From NCBI GenBank assembly GCA_900554135.1, contig USFU01000001.1:1-44461 (forward strand): DNA of 44,461 nucleotides. Reading direction: 5' to 3'. The notes beneath the pieces were generated by a model. That model was given only the letters and a program-made list of their open reading frames with translations. It had not been told where the DNA came from and did not search any database. The position numbers and the translations under genes were made by a program. Shown here piece by piece: positions 1 through 7,585 of this stretch (position 1 is its first letter; every line of letters starts with the position of its first letter). Origin of the DNA: an uncultured Collinsella sp. Its GTDB lineage: Bacteria > Actinomycetota > Coriobacteriia > Coriobacteriales > Coriobacteriaceae.

Positions 1-662
1 GCATCCTCAACTCGGATAAGAAAACACTCTTCGGCCGATAGGTCCATCAGAGAGGCGGCTCTCACGCACATCGCTTCACACACAGTCTCGCCCGGAAACG
101 TTTTCGACCCCGCTTTGAGAATGTGCGTAGATGGGGCCGCTCCATGAGGCAGGTACCATCCGCCACATGGGTCATCGCCCGTATGGTAGAGACCGACCTT
201 CGCCTGAGCACCTGCAAGGGAAATTCGACTCTCTAGCGCTAAATCAAAAGCAACCTCCGCCGGCGCGTATGCCAGCCCGCTTAGCTGTCCCGCACCTATC
301 TCTTCATAGCCCATTTCGAGACTTTCGGCCGAAGGCTCACGCGTCAAAACCAGAGCGCCGACAGGTTCATCGCGGACTAAATCGAGCACCTTAAAGTAAT
401 CTCCGCGTTCCGCTCGCGCCCTTTTCTCAAGGTCCCTGTTGAGCTGCCCCTCCGGAATGATGCCGGAGAAAAAGGAACCCGTTGCGTCCGGACTAAATGT
501 CTCGGCCGACAACGGCAGCGAGGTCGAAATCGGGGCCGCATCACCGCTCTGGAGATATTTGGGGCTATAGGTGAATATCGGAAGCCCCGCGTTTTCCTCC
601 AATATGCCAACCAGCTGGTAAGACCCATTAAACTCACGGTGAACGAACAGCGTGCCATCCAT
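1..662 (-). CDS. hipA: HipA-family kinase toxin, N-terminal 220 residues (cut by window edge)
   Basis: The frame starts at an ATG at 662 and is still open at base 1, so only about half of a usual HipA (roughly 400-440 residues) is visible. HipA is a serine/threonine kinase toxin; in E. coli it phosphorylates glutamyl-tRNA synthetase and causes growth arrest. Seen here: an N-terminal domain with SFFSGIIPEG near residues 60-70, then the start of the kinase-like domain with SLAGAQAKVGLY and STHILKAG, which match the conserved SLAGAQ.K and THI.K blocks of the family. The start codon overlaps the hipB stop by one base (TAATG), so the two are translationally coupled, in the usual antitoxin-first order. 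Catalytic C-terminal motifs lie outside the window, so activity cannot be judged. Confidence 0.9.
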   Translation of the reverse strand, partial: MDGTLFVHREFNGSYQLVGILEENAGLPIFTYSPKYLQSGDAAPISTSLPLSAETFSPDATGSFFSGIIPEGQLNRDLEKRARAERGDYFKVLDLVRDEPVGALVLTREPSAESLEMGYEEIGAGQLSGLAYAPAEVAFDLALESRISLAGAQAKVGLYHTGDDPCGGWYLPHGAAPSTHILKAGSKTFPGETVCEAMCVRAASLMDLSAEECFLIRVED

Positions 663-952
663 TATTTCCCCCTCACCTTCAGAATAAAATCAATATCCAC
701 GATGGAGGCGTAATCGAAAATGACACCAATTTCGACCGTTGTCCGCCCCCGCTCGATATCACCAATCACACGAAGGCTGCGACCCGTCATAGTCGCGATA
801 TCGCGCTGAGTCAAGCCGAGCTCACGCCTTCTGAGCCTGAGGGCTTTTCCCATCTCGGCGGGATCGAAAACCATGCGCTCCGAGAAAGCGACTTCCGACG
901 GTTTGAGCTTGATGCGCCCATCCAGCTTTTTAATCGTTGTCACCGTTCTCAT
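662..952 (-). CDS. hipB: HipB-like XRE-family antitoxin and autorepressor
   Basis: This 96-residue protein has a helix-turn-helix of XRE type in its second half (ALRLRRRELGLTQRDIATMT, then SLRVIGDIERG). HipB proteins bind and neutralise HipA and repress their own operon. I place the start at ATG 952 because GGAGG lies five bases before it; an in-frame ATG at 985 has no ribosome binding site and falls inside an operator-like repeat. It is followed directly by hipA with a one-base overlap. Repeated half-sites upstream (965-1063) are the likely autoregulatory operators. The N-terminal 35 residues are basic and not part of the helix-turn-helix. Confidence 0.85.
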   Translation of the reverse strand: MRTVTTIKKLDGRIKLKPSEVAFSERMVFDPAEMGKALRLRRRELGLTQRDIATMTGRSLRVIGDIERGRTTVEIGVIFDYASIVDIDFILKVRGK

Positions 953-964
953 AATGCCTCCAGC

Positions 965-1063
965 TATATTCCTATTCGTGAACATAGTATAAACCGTGGA
1001 ACTATGTTCATGTACGGGAATATAGTGTTTGCTACATTATCAATGTTCCCGTTCAGGAATATA
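965..1063. promoter_or_regulatory. Three operator-like repeats upstream of hipBA
   Basis: Three 22-base imperfect inverted repeats share one architecture: a TATGTTC-like half, seven bases, then GGAATATA. They lie at 965-986 (opposite orientation, TATATTCC-N7-GAACATA), 1003-1024 (TATGTTC-N7-GGAATATA) and 1042-1063 (AATGTTC-N7-GGAATATA). The E. coli HipB operator is also a TATCC/GGATA inverted repeat, so HipB binding is a reasonable inference. A TATACT -10 candidate on the minus strand lies at 986-991, beside the first site. Confidence 0.65.
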
Positions 1064-1128
1064 GCTACCGAAAAGCCTGATATTTTCTTAGATGGGAAGA
1101 TCCTGAACGGCTACGTCATACGGGCTGA

Positions 1129-2172
1129 CTACTCAAAGTATTGGAACTTGTTCGTTGAAAAAGCGAATGTTACGACGAAGCCTTCGCTGGGCTCGGACGA
1201 TGCGGTGACGTCGATGCCCATCTTGGAGCACAGACGTGCCACCGGGTAGAGGCCGATGCCCGTTGCGCGCTTGGTGGTGCGGCCGTTGTCGCCGGTAAAG
1301 CCCTTCTCGAACACGCGCGGCAGGTCGGCCGCGCTCACGCCGCAGCCGTTGTCCGCGACGGTGAGCTCGATGCGTTCGCTCGCCAGGCCCTCGTCCAGCA
1401 ACGCGCCCGAAAACACGATCTTCGCGCCGTCCTCGCGCGCATATTTAATACTGTTCTGAATAAGCTGGCCCAGAATAAACTCGAGCCACTTCTCGTCGGT
1501 AAAGACCTCGAAGTCGAGGTTCTCGCACACCGGGGCCACGTGCGCCGCGATGAGCTCACGCGCGTTGGCCTTAATCGCGCCCGTCACCAAGGTCTTGAGA
1601 TCCCAACGGCGAATCAGGTAGTCGCGCTCCACGACTTCCGAGCGCGCGTAGTACAGCACCTGGTCGATATAGCGCTCCACGCGAGCCAGCTCACGGCCCA
1701 GGTCATCCACGCGCGACAGGTCGTCTTCGCTGCCGCCCAGGTTTTCCAAAATCAGGTGGGCCGCCGCCAGGGGCAGCTTGGCCTCGTGGACCCAGCTCTC
1801 GATATAGTCGCGATAGTCATCGGTCTGACGCCGGCCTTCGGCAACCTCGTCGCAAGCAGCTTTGCCCACGCGACGCAAGACCTCGTACTCGAGCTCGCCC
1901 TCGGCATAGGTCGGGCATTGCACCATCTCCTGCACCCATGCGGGACTCTCGAGCTCCTCGGCCGCACGCTCCAGCTGACGCAGAAAACGGCGACGGCGCG
2001 CGTACTCGACCACGATGCCGAGCATACCAAAGATAAAGGACACGCCGACCGCCACGACCACAATAGATGTCGAAGCACCGGCGACCGTCAGCACAAAGCA
2101 GCTCAGCAGCACGCCGCACGTCCACACGGCGACGGGAAGCAGCGCATCTTTAAAGAACTTGCCAAACGACAT
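1129..2172 (-). CDS. BceS/GraS-like intramembrane-sensing histidine kinase
   Basis: This 347-residue sensor kinase has two transmembrane segments (about 10-31 and 36-56) with almost no extracytoplasmic loop, the layout of intramembrane-sensing kinases of the BceS/GraS group. The H box is SWVHEAKLP with phospho-accepting His129. The ATP-binding domain shows an N box (QLIQNSIKYA, Asn240), G1 (DNGCGV, 274-279) and G2 (GIGLYP, 305-310). It lies nine bases after the response regulator gene, so the two form an operon. BceS-type kinases usually sense antimicrobial peptides through a BceAB transporter, but no such transporter gene is in this window. The exact signal is therefore unknown. Confidence 0.88.
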   Translation of the reverse strand: MSFGKFFKDALLPVAVWTCGVLLSCFVLTVAGASTSIVVVAVGVSFIFGMLGIVVEYARRRRFLRQLERAAEELESPAWVQEMVQCPTYAEGELEYEVLRRVGKAACDEVAEGRRQTDDYRDYIESWVHEAKLPLAAAHLILENLGGSEDDLSRVDDLGRELARVERYIDQVLYYARSEVVERDYLIRRWDLKTLVTGAIKANARELIAAHVAPVCENLDFEVFTDEKWLEFILGQLIQNSIKYAREDGAKIVFSGALLDEGLASERIELTVADNGCGVSAADLPRVFEKGFTGDNGRTTKRATGIGLYPVARLCSKMGIDVTASSEPSEGFVVTFAFSTNKFQYFE

Positions 2173-2181
2173 AGCCGGCCC

Positions 2182-2853
2182 CTAGACCGAATAGCCTTGG
2201 CCGCGATGCGTCGTCAAATACCCCTTGATGCCGATTTTTTCGAGCGTGGTACGCAGGCGGTTGATGTTGACGGTGAGCGTATTGTCGTCCACGAAGGCAT
2301 CGGAGTCCCACAGGTCCTGCATGATGGCCGAGCGCGAGACGATCTTGCCCGCGCGGCTCAGAAGCAACGAGAGGATACGCAGCTCGTTTTTGGTGAGCTC
2401 GGTGCTGGTGCCCGTTTGCGTGTTGGTGACCATGGAGCGTGCGAGGTCGAGCTCCAGTCCCTTGTGGACGAGCGTGCTGCGCTCGCCCGCCGCCGCGGTG
2501 CGACGCAGTAGTGCGTTGATGCGCGCCACGAGCACACGGGCGCTGTAGGGCTTGGAAACAAAGTCGTCCGCGCCGAGCGTCATGGCCATGACCTCGTCAA
2601 TCTCGGTCGTGCGCGACGTGAGGACGATGATGGGAACCTCGGATTCGCGGCGAACCTCATGGCAGATGTGCTGGCCGTCTTTGACAGGGAGCGTGAGGTC
2701 GAGCAGCACCAGGTCGGGAGCGGCGGCGAGAATATCGCGCGAGACGTGCTCGAACGATTCGCAGGCCTCGATTTCAAACCCGGCGCGGGCAAGAATGTCG
2801 ACAAGCTCACGACGAATGGGCTCGTCGTCCTCAACGACATAGATCAGCGCCAT
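2182..2853 (-). CDS. OmpR/PhoB-family response regulator, partner of the BceS-like kinase
   Basis: The 223-residue protein has a receiver domain (acidic pocket E8, D9 and D10, phospho-acceptor Asp52 in LVLLDLTLP, Thr79, Lys101 in SKPY) followed by a winged-helix DNA-binding domain ending in LTTHRGQGYSV, typical of OmpR/PhoB regulators. The start is ATG 2853, five to six bases after GGAGG; an upstream ATG at 2865 overlaps that ribosome binding site. The kinase gene follows after nine bases. Target promoters cannot be named because no neighbouring transporter or resistance gene is present. Confidence 0.9.
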   Translation of the reverse strand: MALIYVVEDDEPIRRELVDILARAGFEIEACESFEHVSRDILAAAPDLVLLDLTLPVKDGQHICHEVRRESEVPIIVLTSRTTEIDEVMAMTLGADDFVSKPYSARVLVARINALLRRTAAAGERSTLVHKGLELDLARSMVTNTQTGTSTELTKNELRILSLLLSRAGKIVSRSAIMQDLWDSDAFVDDNTLTVNINRLRTTLEKIGIKGYLTTHRGQGYSV

Positions 2854-2972
2854 GTGTCCTCCCATTTCGCGTAACTTGCACCTTCCACACCATTATGCCC
2901 ACGGCGTCGCGGCGATACGACCCCGTGGGCACCTAATATGACAAAAGTGTTCGGTAGCCTTGAGAGAAAATA

Positions 2973-3002
2973 GGGGCCCTCGGTCCTAAACCGATCGACC
3001 CC
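2973..3002 (-). terminator. Probable intrinsic terminator after the aminotransferase gene
   Basis: Read on the minus strand, GGGG pairs with CCCC and an inner CGGT pairs with ACCG, with an internal loop between them. The hairpin is followed by TATTTTCTCTC. It starts about 20 bases after the stop of the 3023-4153 gene. Confidence 0.5.
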
Positions 3003-3022
3003 ATCACTTCGCCCTCGAGCCT

Positions 3023-4153
3023 CTACTCGAGCGTACGCATGTACGCGGAGATGGCATCCAGACCCTTCTGCAGGTCGTCGGTGTTATCGGAATATGCATA
3101 GCCGATGCGCATGCTCTTGGGCTCCTCGAAGCAATCGCCCGGGGTGACGAGCGCGCCGGACTTCTTAATCATGTCGATGCAGAACGTCCTGGAGTCGATG
3201 TCGTAGTCGTAATACACGAGCGCGGTGGTACCCGCCTCGGGCTTGACAAACGACAGGTGCGGCTCGCTCTCGACCCACTTCTCCAGAACAGCAAGGTTCT
3301 GACGGACGATGCGACGGCTGCGCTCAAGGATCACGGAAGCGTTGCTCAGAATCAGCTCCGCCACCGTCTCGCTGAATATGCCGGCGGAAATCAGGTTGTA
3401 GTCGCGATGCGAGAGCAGCGCGCGACGAAGTTCCGGGCTCTTGGTGACCGCCCAGCCCAGACGCAGGCCAGCGAACGACCAGACCTTGGACATGGATGCG
3501 GTGACGACGGCCTTGTCGTACAGGTCGATCACGGACTCGCAGTATTCATCCGTCTGAGTAAGCAGACGGTAGACCTCGTCGCAGAGCAGCCATGCGTCGT
3601 GTTTGCGCGCAACCTCGACAATCGCCTTGAGCGTATCGGTGTCGAGCAGGGCGCCCGTGGGGTTGTCCGGGTTATTGATGCAGATGAGCTTGGTATCGTC
3701 GGTCACCAGGGCATCGAGCGCGTCGACGTCGACGTGGTAGCCGTTCTTGCGATCGAGCTGAAGAATATCGACCTTCGCGCCGCACATCTCGGGAATCGAA
3801 TAAAGCTGCTGGTAGGTGGGCTTGACGGAGACTACATGATCGCCCGGTTCGACAAGCGTGGAAATAACCAGGGAGTTGGCACCGGTCGCGCCGTGCGTGG
3901 GCACGATATGCCCGGGCTCGACCGTCTTATAGAGACGCGCGACCCCCTCGAGGAAGCCGGGCTGCCCCTCGATGTCTCCGTAGGTGAATCGGCGCGAGCA
4001 CAGGCTATCGAGCCACGCCTTCTTGTCGGTGTTCGTAAGCTCGAACAGCTGGTCAAGCGTGAGGGAGTAGACGCACGTCTCTGCAACGTTGTGGGTGCAC
4101 TTGGTCTCCCACTCGTTCATCCACTGCTCGACAGCGAAATCCTTGATCTGCAT
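3023..4153 (-). CDS. PLP-dependent aminotransferase, class I/II (fold type I)
   Basis: This 376-residue enzyme has the fold-type-I signature set: NNPDNPTG (160-167), CDEVY (191-195), the Schiff-base lysine in SMSKVWSFAGLRLGW (Lys223), and a late Arg in SMRIGYAY that probably binds the substrate carboxylate. The N-terminus (IKDFAVEQWMNEWE) resembles the aspartate-aminotransferase-like subgroup that includes capreomycidine synthase-like proteins. The substrate is not evident. It lies 24 bases after an ornithine-cyclodeaminase-family gene in the same direction, so the two probably act on one amino acid or imine intermediate. A PucR-type regulator reads away on the other side and is the likely controller. 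Confidence 0.88.
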   Translation of the reverse strand: MQIKDFAVEQWMNEWETKCTHNVAETCVYSLTLDQLFELTNTDKKAWLDSLCSRRFTYGDIEGQPGFLEGVARLYKTVEPGHIVPTHGATGANSLVISTLVEPGDHVVSVKPTYQQLYSIPEMCGAKVDILQLDRKNGYHVDVDALDALVTDDTKLICINNPDNPTGALLDTDTLKAIVEVARKHDAWLLCDEVYRLLTQTDEYCESVIDLYDKAVVTASMSKVWSFAGLRLGWAVTKSPELRRALLSHRDYNLISAGIFSETVAELILSNASVILERSRRIVRQNLAVLEKWVESEPHLSFVKPEAGTTALVYYDYDIDSRTFCIDMIKKSGALVTPGDCFEEPKSMRIGYAYSDNTDDLQKGLDAISAYMRTLE

Positions 4154-4177
4154 TGTCGTTTCCTTTCCTTGGCTTTC

Positions 4178-5212
4178 TTACAGTTCCACCACGGTGCCCA
4201 GCCCCGCCTCGACGGCGCGGTCGTAGGCGATTTTCGATGCCGAAAGGTCCTGAACGGCGATGCCCGACGTATCGAACACTGTCACCTGTTCGTCATCCGA
4301 ACGCCCCGTAGCCGTACCGGCGATGACTTCGCCGAGCTCCGCTTTGATGTCCTCGGGCGTGATGGCACCCTCGGCAGCCGGAATCTCCAGCTCGCCGGAC
4401 TCGACCGATTGCTCGCGGTCGTCGACGTAAACAGCGGCACGGGCGACAAGCGCCGAGGCGAGCTCCTGCTTGCCGGGCATGTCGGCACCGACGCAGGAGA
4501 TATGCGTACCGGGGCGCACCCATGCATCGGGGATGATGGGCTTGGTCGCCGGCGTGATCGTCACGATGATGTCGGCCTCTGCCGCAGCACCTTGGCCGTC
4601 GGCCGTCGCCTCGATGGAATAGGTGGATGCCTCGCGAGCATGCTCGCAGGCGCCCAAGATATGGGCGACCTCGTCTCGCATGCGCTCGACGCGGGCCTCG
4701 GGCGCGGCGTCGGAAACCGGCTCCCACACCTTGACCTCGCTCACTTTGGGACAGGCGGCGAGCACGCCCGCCACCATATAGGTGCTCATATGGCCGGCAC
4801 CCGCAACAAGCAGTTTGGACGCATCCGCCCGAGCCAGCCACTTGGCACCGAGCGCAGCGGCGGCACCGGTGCGAAGCCCAGTGACGGCGGAGGCATTAAG
4901 CAGCGCCAGCGGCTCGCCCGTCGCGTTGTCGCACAGTAGCGTGGTGCCAAAGATCTCGGGCAGCCCCTTTTTGGGATTCTGAGAAAACCAAGCAGTGAGC
5001 TTGAGACCGAAGAGGCCGCTTCCCGCCAACTCGCCCGAGCGGATATCCATATCGGCCACACCGGGTTCAAACTGCTCATATATCATCGGCCACGCAACAC
5101 CCTTGCCCGTTGCCTTCTGGCGATATGCCTCCTCCACGGCAGCGATTGCATCCTCGATCGTCAGCACCTTGGAAACTTCCTCGGCCGAAAGCACCACCAT
5201 CTGCCCCATCAT
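4178..5212 (-). CDS. Ornithine cyclodeaminase / mu-crystallin family NAD(P)-dependent protein
   Basis: The 344-residue protein matches the ornithine cyclodeaminase/mu-crystallin family. It has a substrate domain with GLFGLKLTAWFSQNP, an ASAVTGLRTGAAAALGA segment, a Rossmann motif LLVAGAGHMS, and late DDREQSVESGEL and VFDTSGIAVQDLSA blocks. Members are ornithine cyclodeaminases, alanine dehydrogenases or ketimine reductases; motifs seen here do not separate these. The first codons are ATG ATG GGG CAG ATG; the second ATG (5209) has the better distance from GGAG, so the true start may be one codon in. It is the first gene of a two-gene operon with the aminotransferase and is divergent from the PucR-like regulator. 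Confidence 0.88.
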   Translation of the reverse strand: MMGQMVVLSAEEVSKVLTIEDAIAAVEEAYRQKATGKGVAWPMIYEQFEPGVADMDIRSGELAGSGLFGLKLTAWFSQNPKKGLPEIFGTTLLCDNATGEPLALLNASAVTGLRTGAAAALGAKWLARADASKLLVAGAGHMSTYMVAGVLAACPKVSEVKVWEPVSDAAPEARVERMRDEVAHILGACEHAREASTYSIEATADGQGAAAEADIIVTITPATKPIIPDAWVRPGTHISCVGADMPGKQELASALVARAAVYVDDREQSVESGELEIPAAEGAITPEDIKAELGEVIAGTATGRSDDEQVTVFDTSGIAVQDLSASKIAYDRAVEAGLGTVVEL

Positions 5213-5285
5213 CGCTCCTCTCAGCGAAAGCTTTACGTTGCTTCACTGTACGGTTTAGTAACGATGCCGCCAAGGATCATTTCTT

Positions 5286-5416
5286 GTTGTAATCTACAAC
5301 GATTCTCGATCTGACTTTTCGTTATATCAACATGTATTTGAACTATTTCTTGCATCAAAGGCATACGAATGTGCGATTATCCTATTTATACCTGTACTTA
5401 TTGTAGTGATTTACAA
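5286..5416. promoter_or_regulatory. TTGTA/TACAA inverted repeats between the divergent regulator and amino-acid operon
   Basis: The 193-base divergent region holds a perfect palindrome GTTGTA-ATC-TACAAC (5286-5300). A second pair, TTGTA-N6-TACAA (5401-5416), overlaps the earliest possible start of the regulator gene. Shared half-sites in a divergent region suggest operators for the PucR-type protein. Binding is an inference. Confidence 0.5.
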
Positions 5417-5426
5417 GGTGATGTTG

Positions 5427-6608
5427 ATGCTATACACCATCTCGGACTTCTCACGGGAATATGAGGGGTCGGTCCGTCTAATCGCCGGCAGCGATGGCGT
5501 CTCACGCGCCGTCTCTGGCGTCGGGATTCTCGATTATGAACTCATGCCCGGCCTCAAGAACAAGTACCAGCGCGTCAACTTCAGCCCAGACGAGATCGTC
5601 CTCAGCACCTTCCTCTATGCGAAGGACGACCCATACCTCATCACTGAAGCCGTGAAATACCTCGTCGCCAAGGGAACGAGCGGTCTCATCATCAAAAACG
5701 TCCTGCACATCCCGATTCCCGACCAAGCCATCCGCTACGCCAACGCGCGGCACTACCCGGTCTTTCTCACGACCGACGACTCACTGTTCTTTGACAGCGT
5801 CATCTACGAGGTCAAACGGCATATCGAGCAGCTCGCGTCCATCGACTTCGCACAGCGCGAGATCGATGCCCTGAGGGCAGACGCATCGCCCGAGTCCATC
5901 TGCCGACGAATCCGAAGCCTCAACCCGTCATTTCTGGACGAAGCGGTCGCCCTGTTCGCATCGTTTGCAGAGTCCCTCGACCCGCGTACGTTTTTGCAAA
6001 TCGAAAGTCTCTGTGCAAAATCGACCCTCGCCGGATGCCACAACATGCTGGCGCCCTATGACGGAGGCCTGTTGTTCGTGGCGACAAGTGACTCGGAGCA
6101 GACGCTCGATGTGGAGCGAATCGTGCAGGCGCTCACGGAGCTCATCGAGGCTGGCGGTATCGATGGCGGAGCGGGAGGGCTCGGCATCAGCGACATCCTG
6201 TTTGGAGACAAGGCGGTGGCGCAGGCGATCTCACAGGCGATTCACGCGCAGCGCCTATCTTGTCAACGAGCCGAGGGCCCCGTCCGCTATACGCAGCTCG
6301 GCATCCTGAGAACCGTGATGCCTTTTGCGGAAACCCCGGAGATGCGATCGTTCTCGGAGGCGATTCTCTCGCCGATACGCGAGCATGACAGTGAGCACGG
6401 CAGCGAACTGGAATCCACGCTCGCCGCATTCATCGAGAACGACCGACGTATCGAGCAAACCGCCAAGCAGACTGGCCAGCACCCGAACACGATTCGATAT
6501 CGCCTCGATAAGGTGACGGCTCTCACCGGACTGAGCTACAAATGCGCCCCGGAGATGGAGCAGCTGTCGCTCGCCTACGCCATCGAACGCGCTCGCTCGC
6601 TTCAGTAA
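5427..6608 (+). CDS. PucR/CdaR-type transcriptional regulator
   Basis: The N-terminal third resembles the purine-catabolism-regulator (PucR) domain: a predicted alpha/beta unit with GVGILDYELMP, DEIVLSTFLYAKDD and LIIKNVLHIPIPDQAIRYAN. The C-terminus carries the PucR/CdaR helix-turn-helix, seen as FIENDRRIEQTAKQTGQHPN followed by TIRYRLDKVTALTG. Such proteins respond to a metabolite and usually control the adjacent catabolic operon; here that would be the aminotransferase and cyclodeaminase-like genes. I use ATG 5427, because AAGG lies the right distance before it. GTG 5406 and ATG 5421 are alternatives, and GTG 5406 falls in the operator-like repeat. Confidence 0.82.
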   Translation: MLYTISDFSREYEGSVRLIAGSDGVSRAVSGVGILDYELMPGLKNKYQRVNFSPDEIVLSTFLYAKDDPYLITEAVKYLVAKGTSGLIIKNVLHIPIPDQAIRYANARHYPVFLTTDDSLFFDSVIYEVKRHIEQLASIDFAQREIDALRADASPESICRRIRSLNPSFLDEAVALFASFAESLDPRTFLQIESLCAKSTLAGCHNMLAPYDGGLLFVATSDSEQTLDVERIVQALTELIEAGGIDGGAGGLGISDILFGDKAVAQAISQAIHAQRLSCQRAEGPVRYTQLGILRTVMPFAETPEMRSFSEAILSPIREHDSEHGSELESTLAAFIENDRRIEQTAKQTGQHPNTIRYRLDKVTALTGLSYKCAPEMEQLSLAYAIERARSLQ

Positions 6609-6626
6609 GCCCACCCCGCCTTGAGG

Positions 6627-7361
6627 TTAGGAGCGGCGGGCGCGGAGCTTTTCGTAGCCGTCGGCGAAGAAGGCGACCGTGGCGGCGTCGGCCTCGGCGG
6701 CGTCCGTCTCGGTTGCGGGGACCACGCCGTGCTCGTCGCTCACCAGGAACAGCGCGCCCTTAAGCTGCGCGGGAATATCTACGCGCGTGACCGGGATGCC
6801 CTTGGTCTGGGCCAGTTGTTCGATGAGCGTCGCCGTGCCGCACAGGTACTCGTCCGCCGGCGCCACAAAGGCCAGCTCACCGTCGTTGACGGCAGCGAGC
6901 AGCTCGGGCGCCACGCCGGTCTCGTCGGCTTCGGAGCGGGCCTCGGCAGAACGGGCACGCAGCGCCTTGGCCGATGTGTCGGCCAGCGGCTCGTACTCCC
7001 CCACCGTCATGGCGGCGTTGCCGTTAACGTCGATCACCAACATGAGCACACCGTCGCGGGCGGTGTAGTCGCCCTCGGCAAGCGACCACTCAACGTGCTG
7101 TTTGGCCCAGCTGAGCATGTTATGGGTAAGCGGCTCGCCCTGCACCAGGCGCTCGGATAGCGCACGGATGTGGCGATTGAGCATGGGCACCTTTTTGTTG
7201 GACATGCGCCAACGGCAGACGAGCGCGGGCTTGTCGAGCGTAAACTTCTCGACTGCCTCCTGATTGGCGCAAAAGTCCTCGTACGCACGCTGATCCTCGG
7301 CATTGCCAAACAGTTCGGCATCATCAATCTGGGGCATGGTTGTACCTTTCGTGTTAGTCAT
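6627..7361 (-). CDS. Hypothetical protein, 244 residues
   Basis: I do not recognise this protein with certainty. It is acidic, without a signal peptide or membrane segment, and of alpha/beta character. The segment with PALVCRWRMSNKKVPMLNRH followed by a long helix and a strand reading DGVLMLVIDVNGNAAMTVGE is the most distinctive. ATG 7361 has GAGG five bases upstream and is preferred; ATG 7337 is an alternative with AAAGG. It is oriented like purH, but a terminator hairpin (7378-7413) ends only 16 bases before its start, so it has its own very short leader or is controlled by attenuation. It converges on the PucR-like gene with 18 bases between stops. Confidence 0.7.
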   Translation of the reverse strand: MTNTKGTTMPQIDDAELFGNAEDQRAYEDFCANQEAVEKFTLDKPALVCRWRMSNKKVPMLNRHIRALSERLVQGEPLTHNMLSWAKQHVEWSLAEGDYTARDGVLMLVIDVNGNAAMTVGEYEPLADTSAKALRARSAEARSEADETGVAPELLAAVNDGELAFVAPADEYLCGTATLIEQLAQTKGIPVTRVDIPAQLKGALFLVSDEHGVVPATETDAAEADAATVAFFADGYEKLRARRS

Positions 7362-7377
7362 TCCGTCCTCTTATACC

Positions 7378-7413
7378 AAAAAGACGGCCCTCCAAACGGA
7401 GCAGCCGTCTTTT
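7378..7413 (-). terminator. Intrinsic terminator between purH and the 244-residue gene
   Basis: AAAAGACGGC (7379-7388) pairs with GCCGTCTTTT (7404-7413), and five T residues follow on the minus strand. It could end the purH transcript. Because it lies just before the next gene's ribosome binding site, it could also act as an attenuator for that gene. The stem has T-rich ends on both strands. Confidence 0.75.
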
Positions 7414-7454
7414 GCAGAGATTATTTTGACGATATGGTCAGGCGACCGGTCAGT

Positions 7455-7584
7455 TTTATGGGATAGAGCAACATCCCATAAAGGGGTTTTCCAAGTGCCC
7501 GAGATTGCCCCGAAAGAGGAGCGCCGCGTACTAAATGTACGCAAGCGACGGTTTGAGGGGCAAGGTCGGGTGCTTGGGAAAGCC
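7455..7584 (-). repeat. Large structured inverted repeat after purH (REP-like element or structured RNA)
   Basis: Two arms of 27-28 bases at 7485-7511 and 7557-7584 pair with only a few wobbles or mismatches and one bulge. Between them is a small perfect hairpin, GCGTAC (7526-7531) with GTACGC (7537-7542). Beside the element is a second perfect 10-bp hairpin, TTTATGGGAT (7455-7464) with ATCCCATAAA (7473-7482). The outer arm begins one base beyond the purH stop. No protein is encoded. My impression is that similar elements recur between genes in Collinsella, but I could not check this. It could be a mobile REP-like sequence, a 3' stabilising structure or a leader RNA. Confidence 0.6.
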
Positions 7585-7585
7585 T

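Noticed and set aside
1540..2511. 323-codon open frame opposite the two-component genes
   Set aside because: Kinase and regulator motifs on the other strand are complete; this frame crosses the boundary between them.
3257..4939. 560-codon open frame opposite the aminotransferase and cyclodeaminase-like genes
   Set aside because: It spans two real genes with clear motifs on the other strand and has no domain of its own.
7455..7584. ZTP or other purine riboswitch near purH
   Set aside because: The element is after purH, not before it, and no consensus of the ZTP, guanine or PRPP riboswitches was found.
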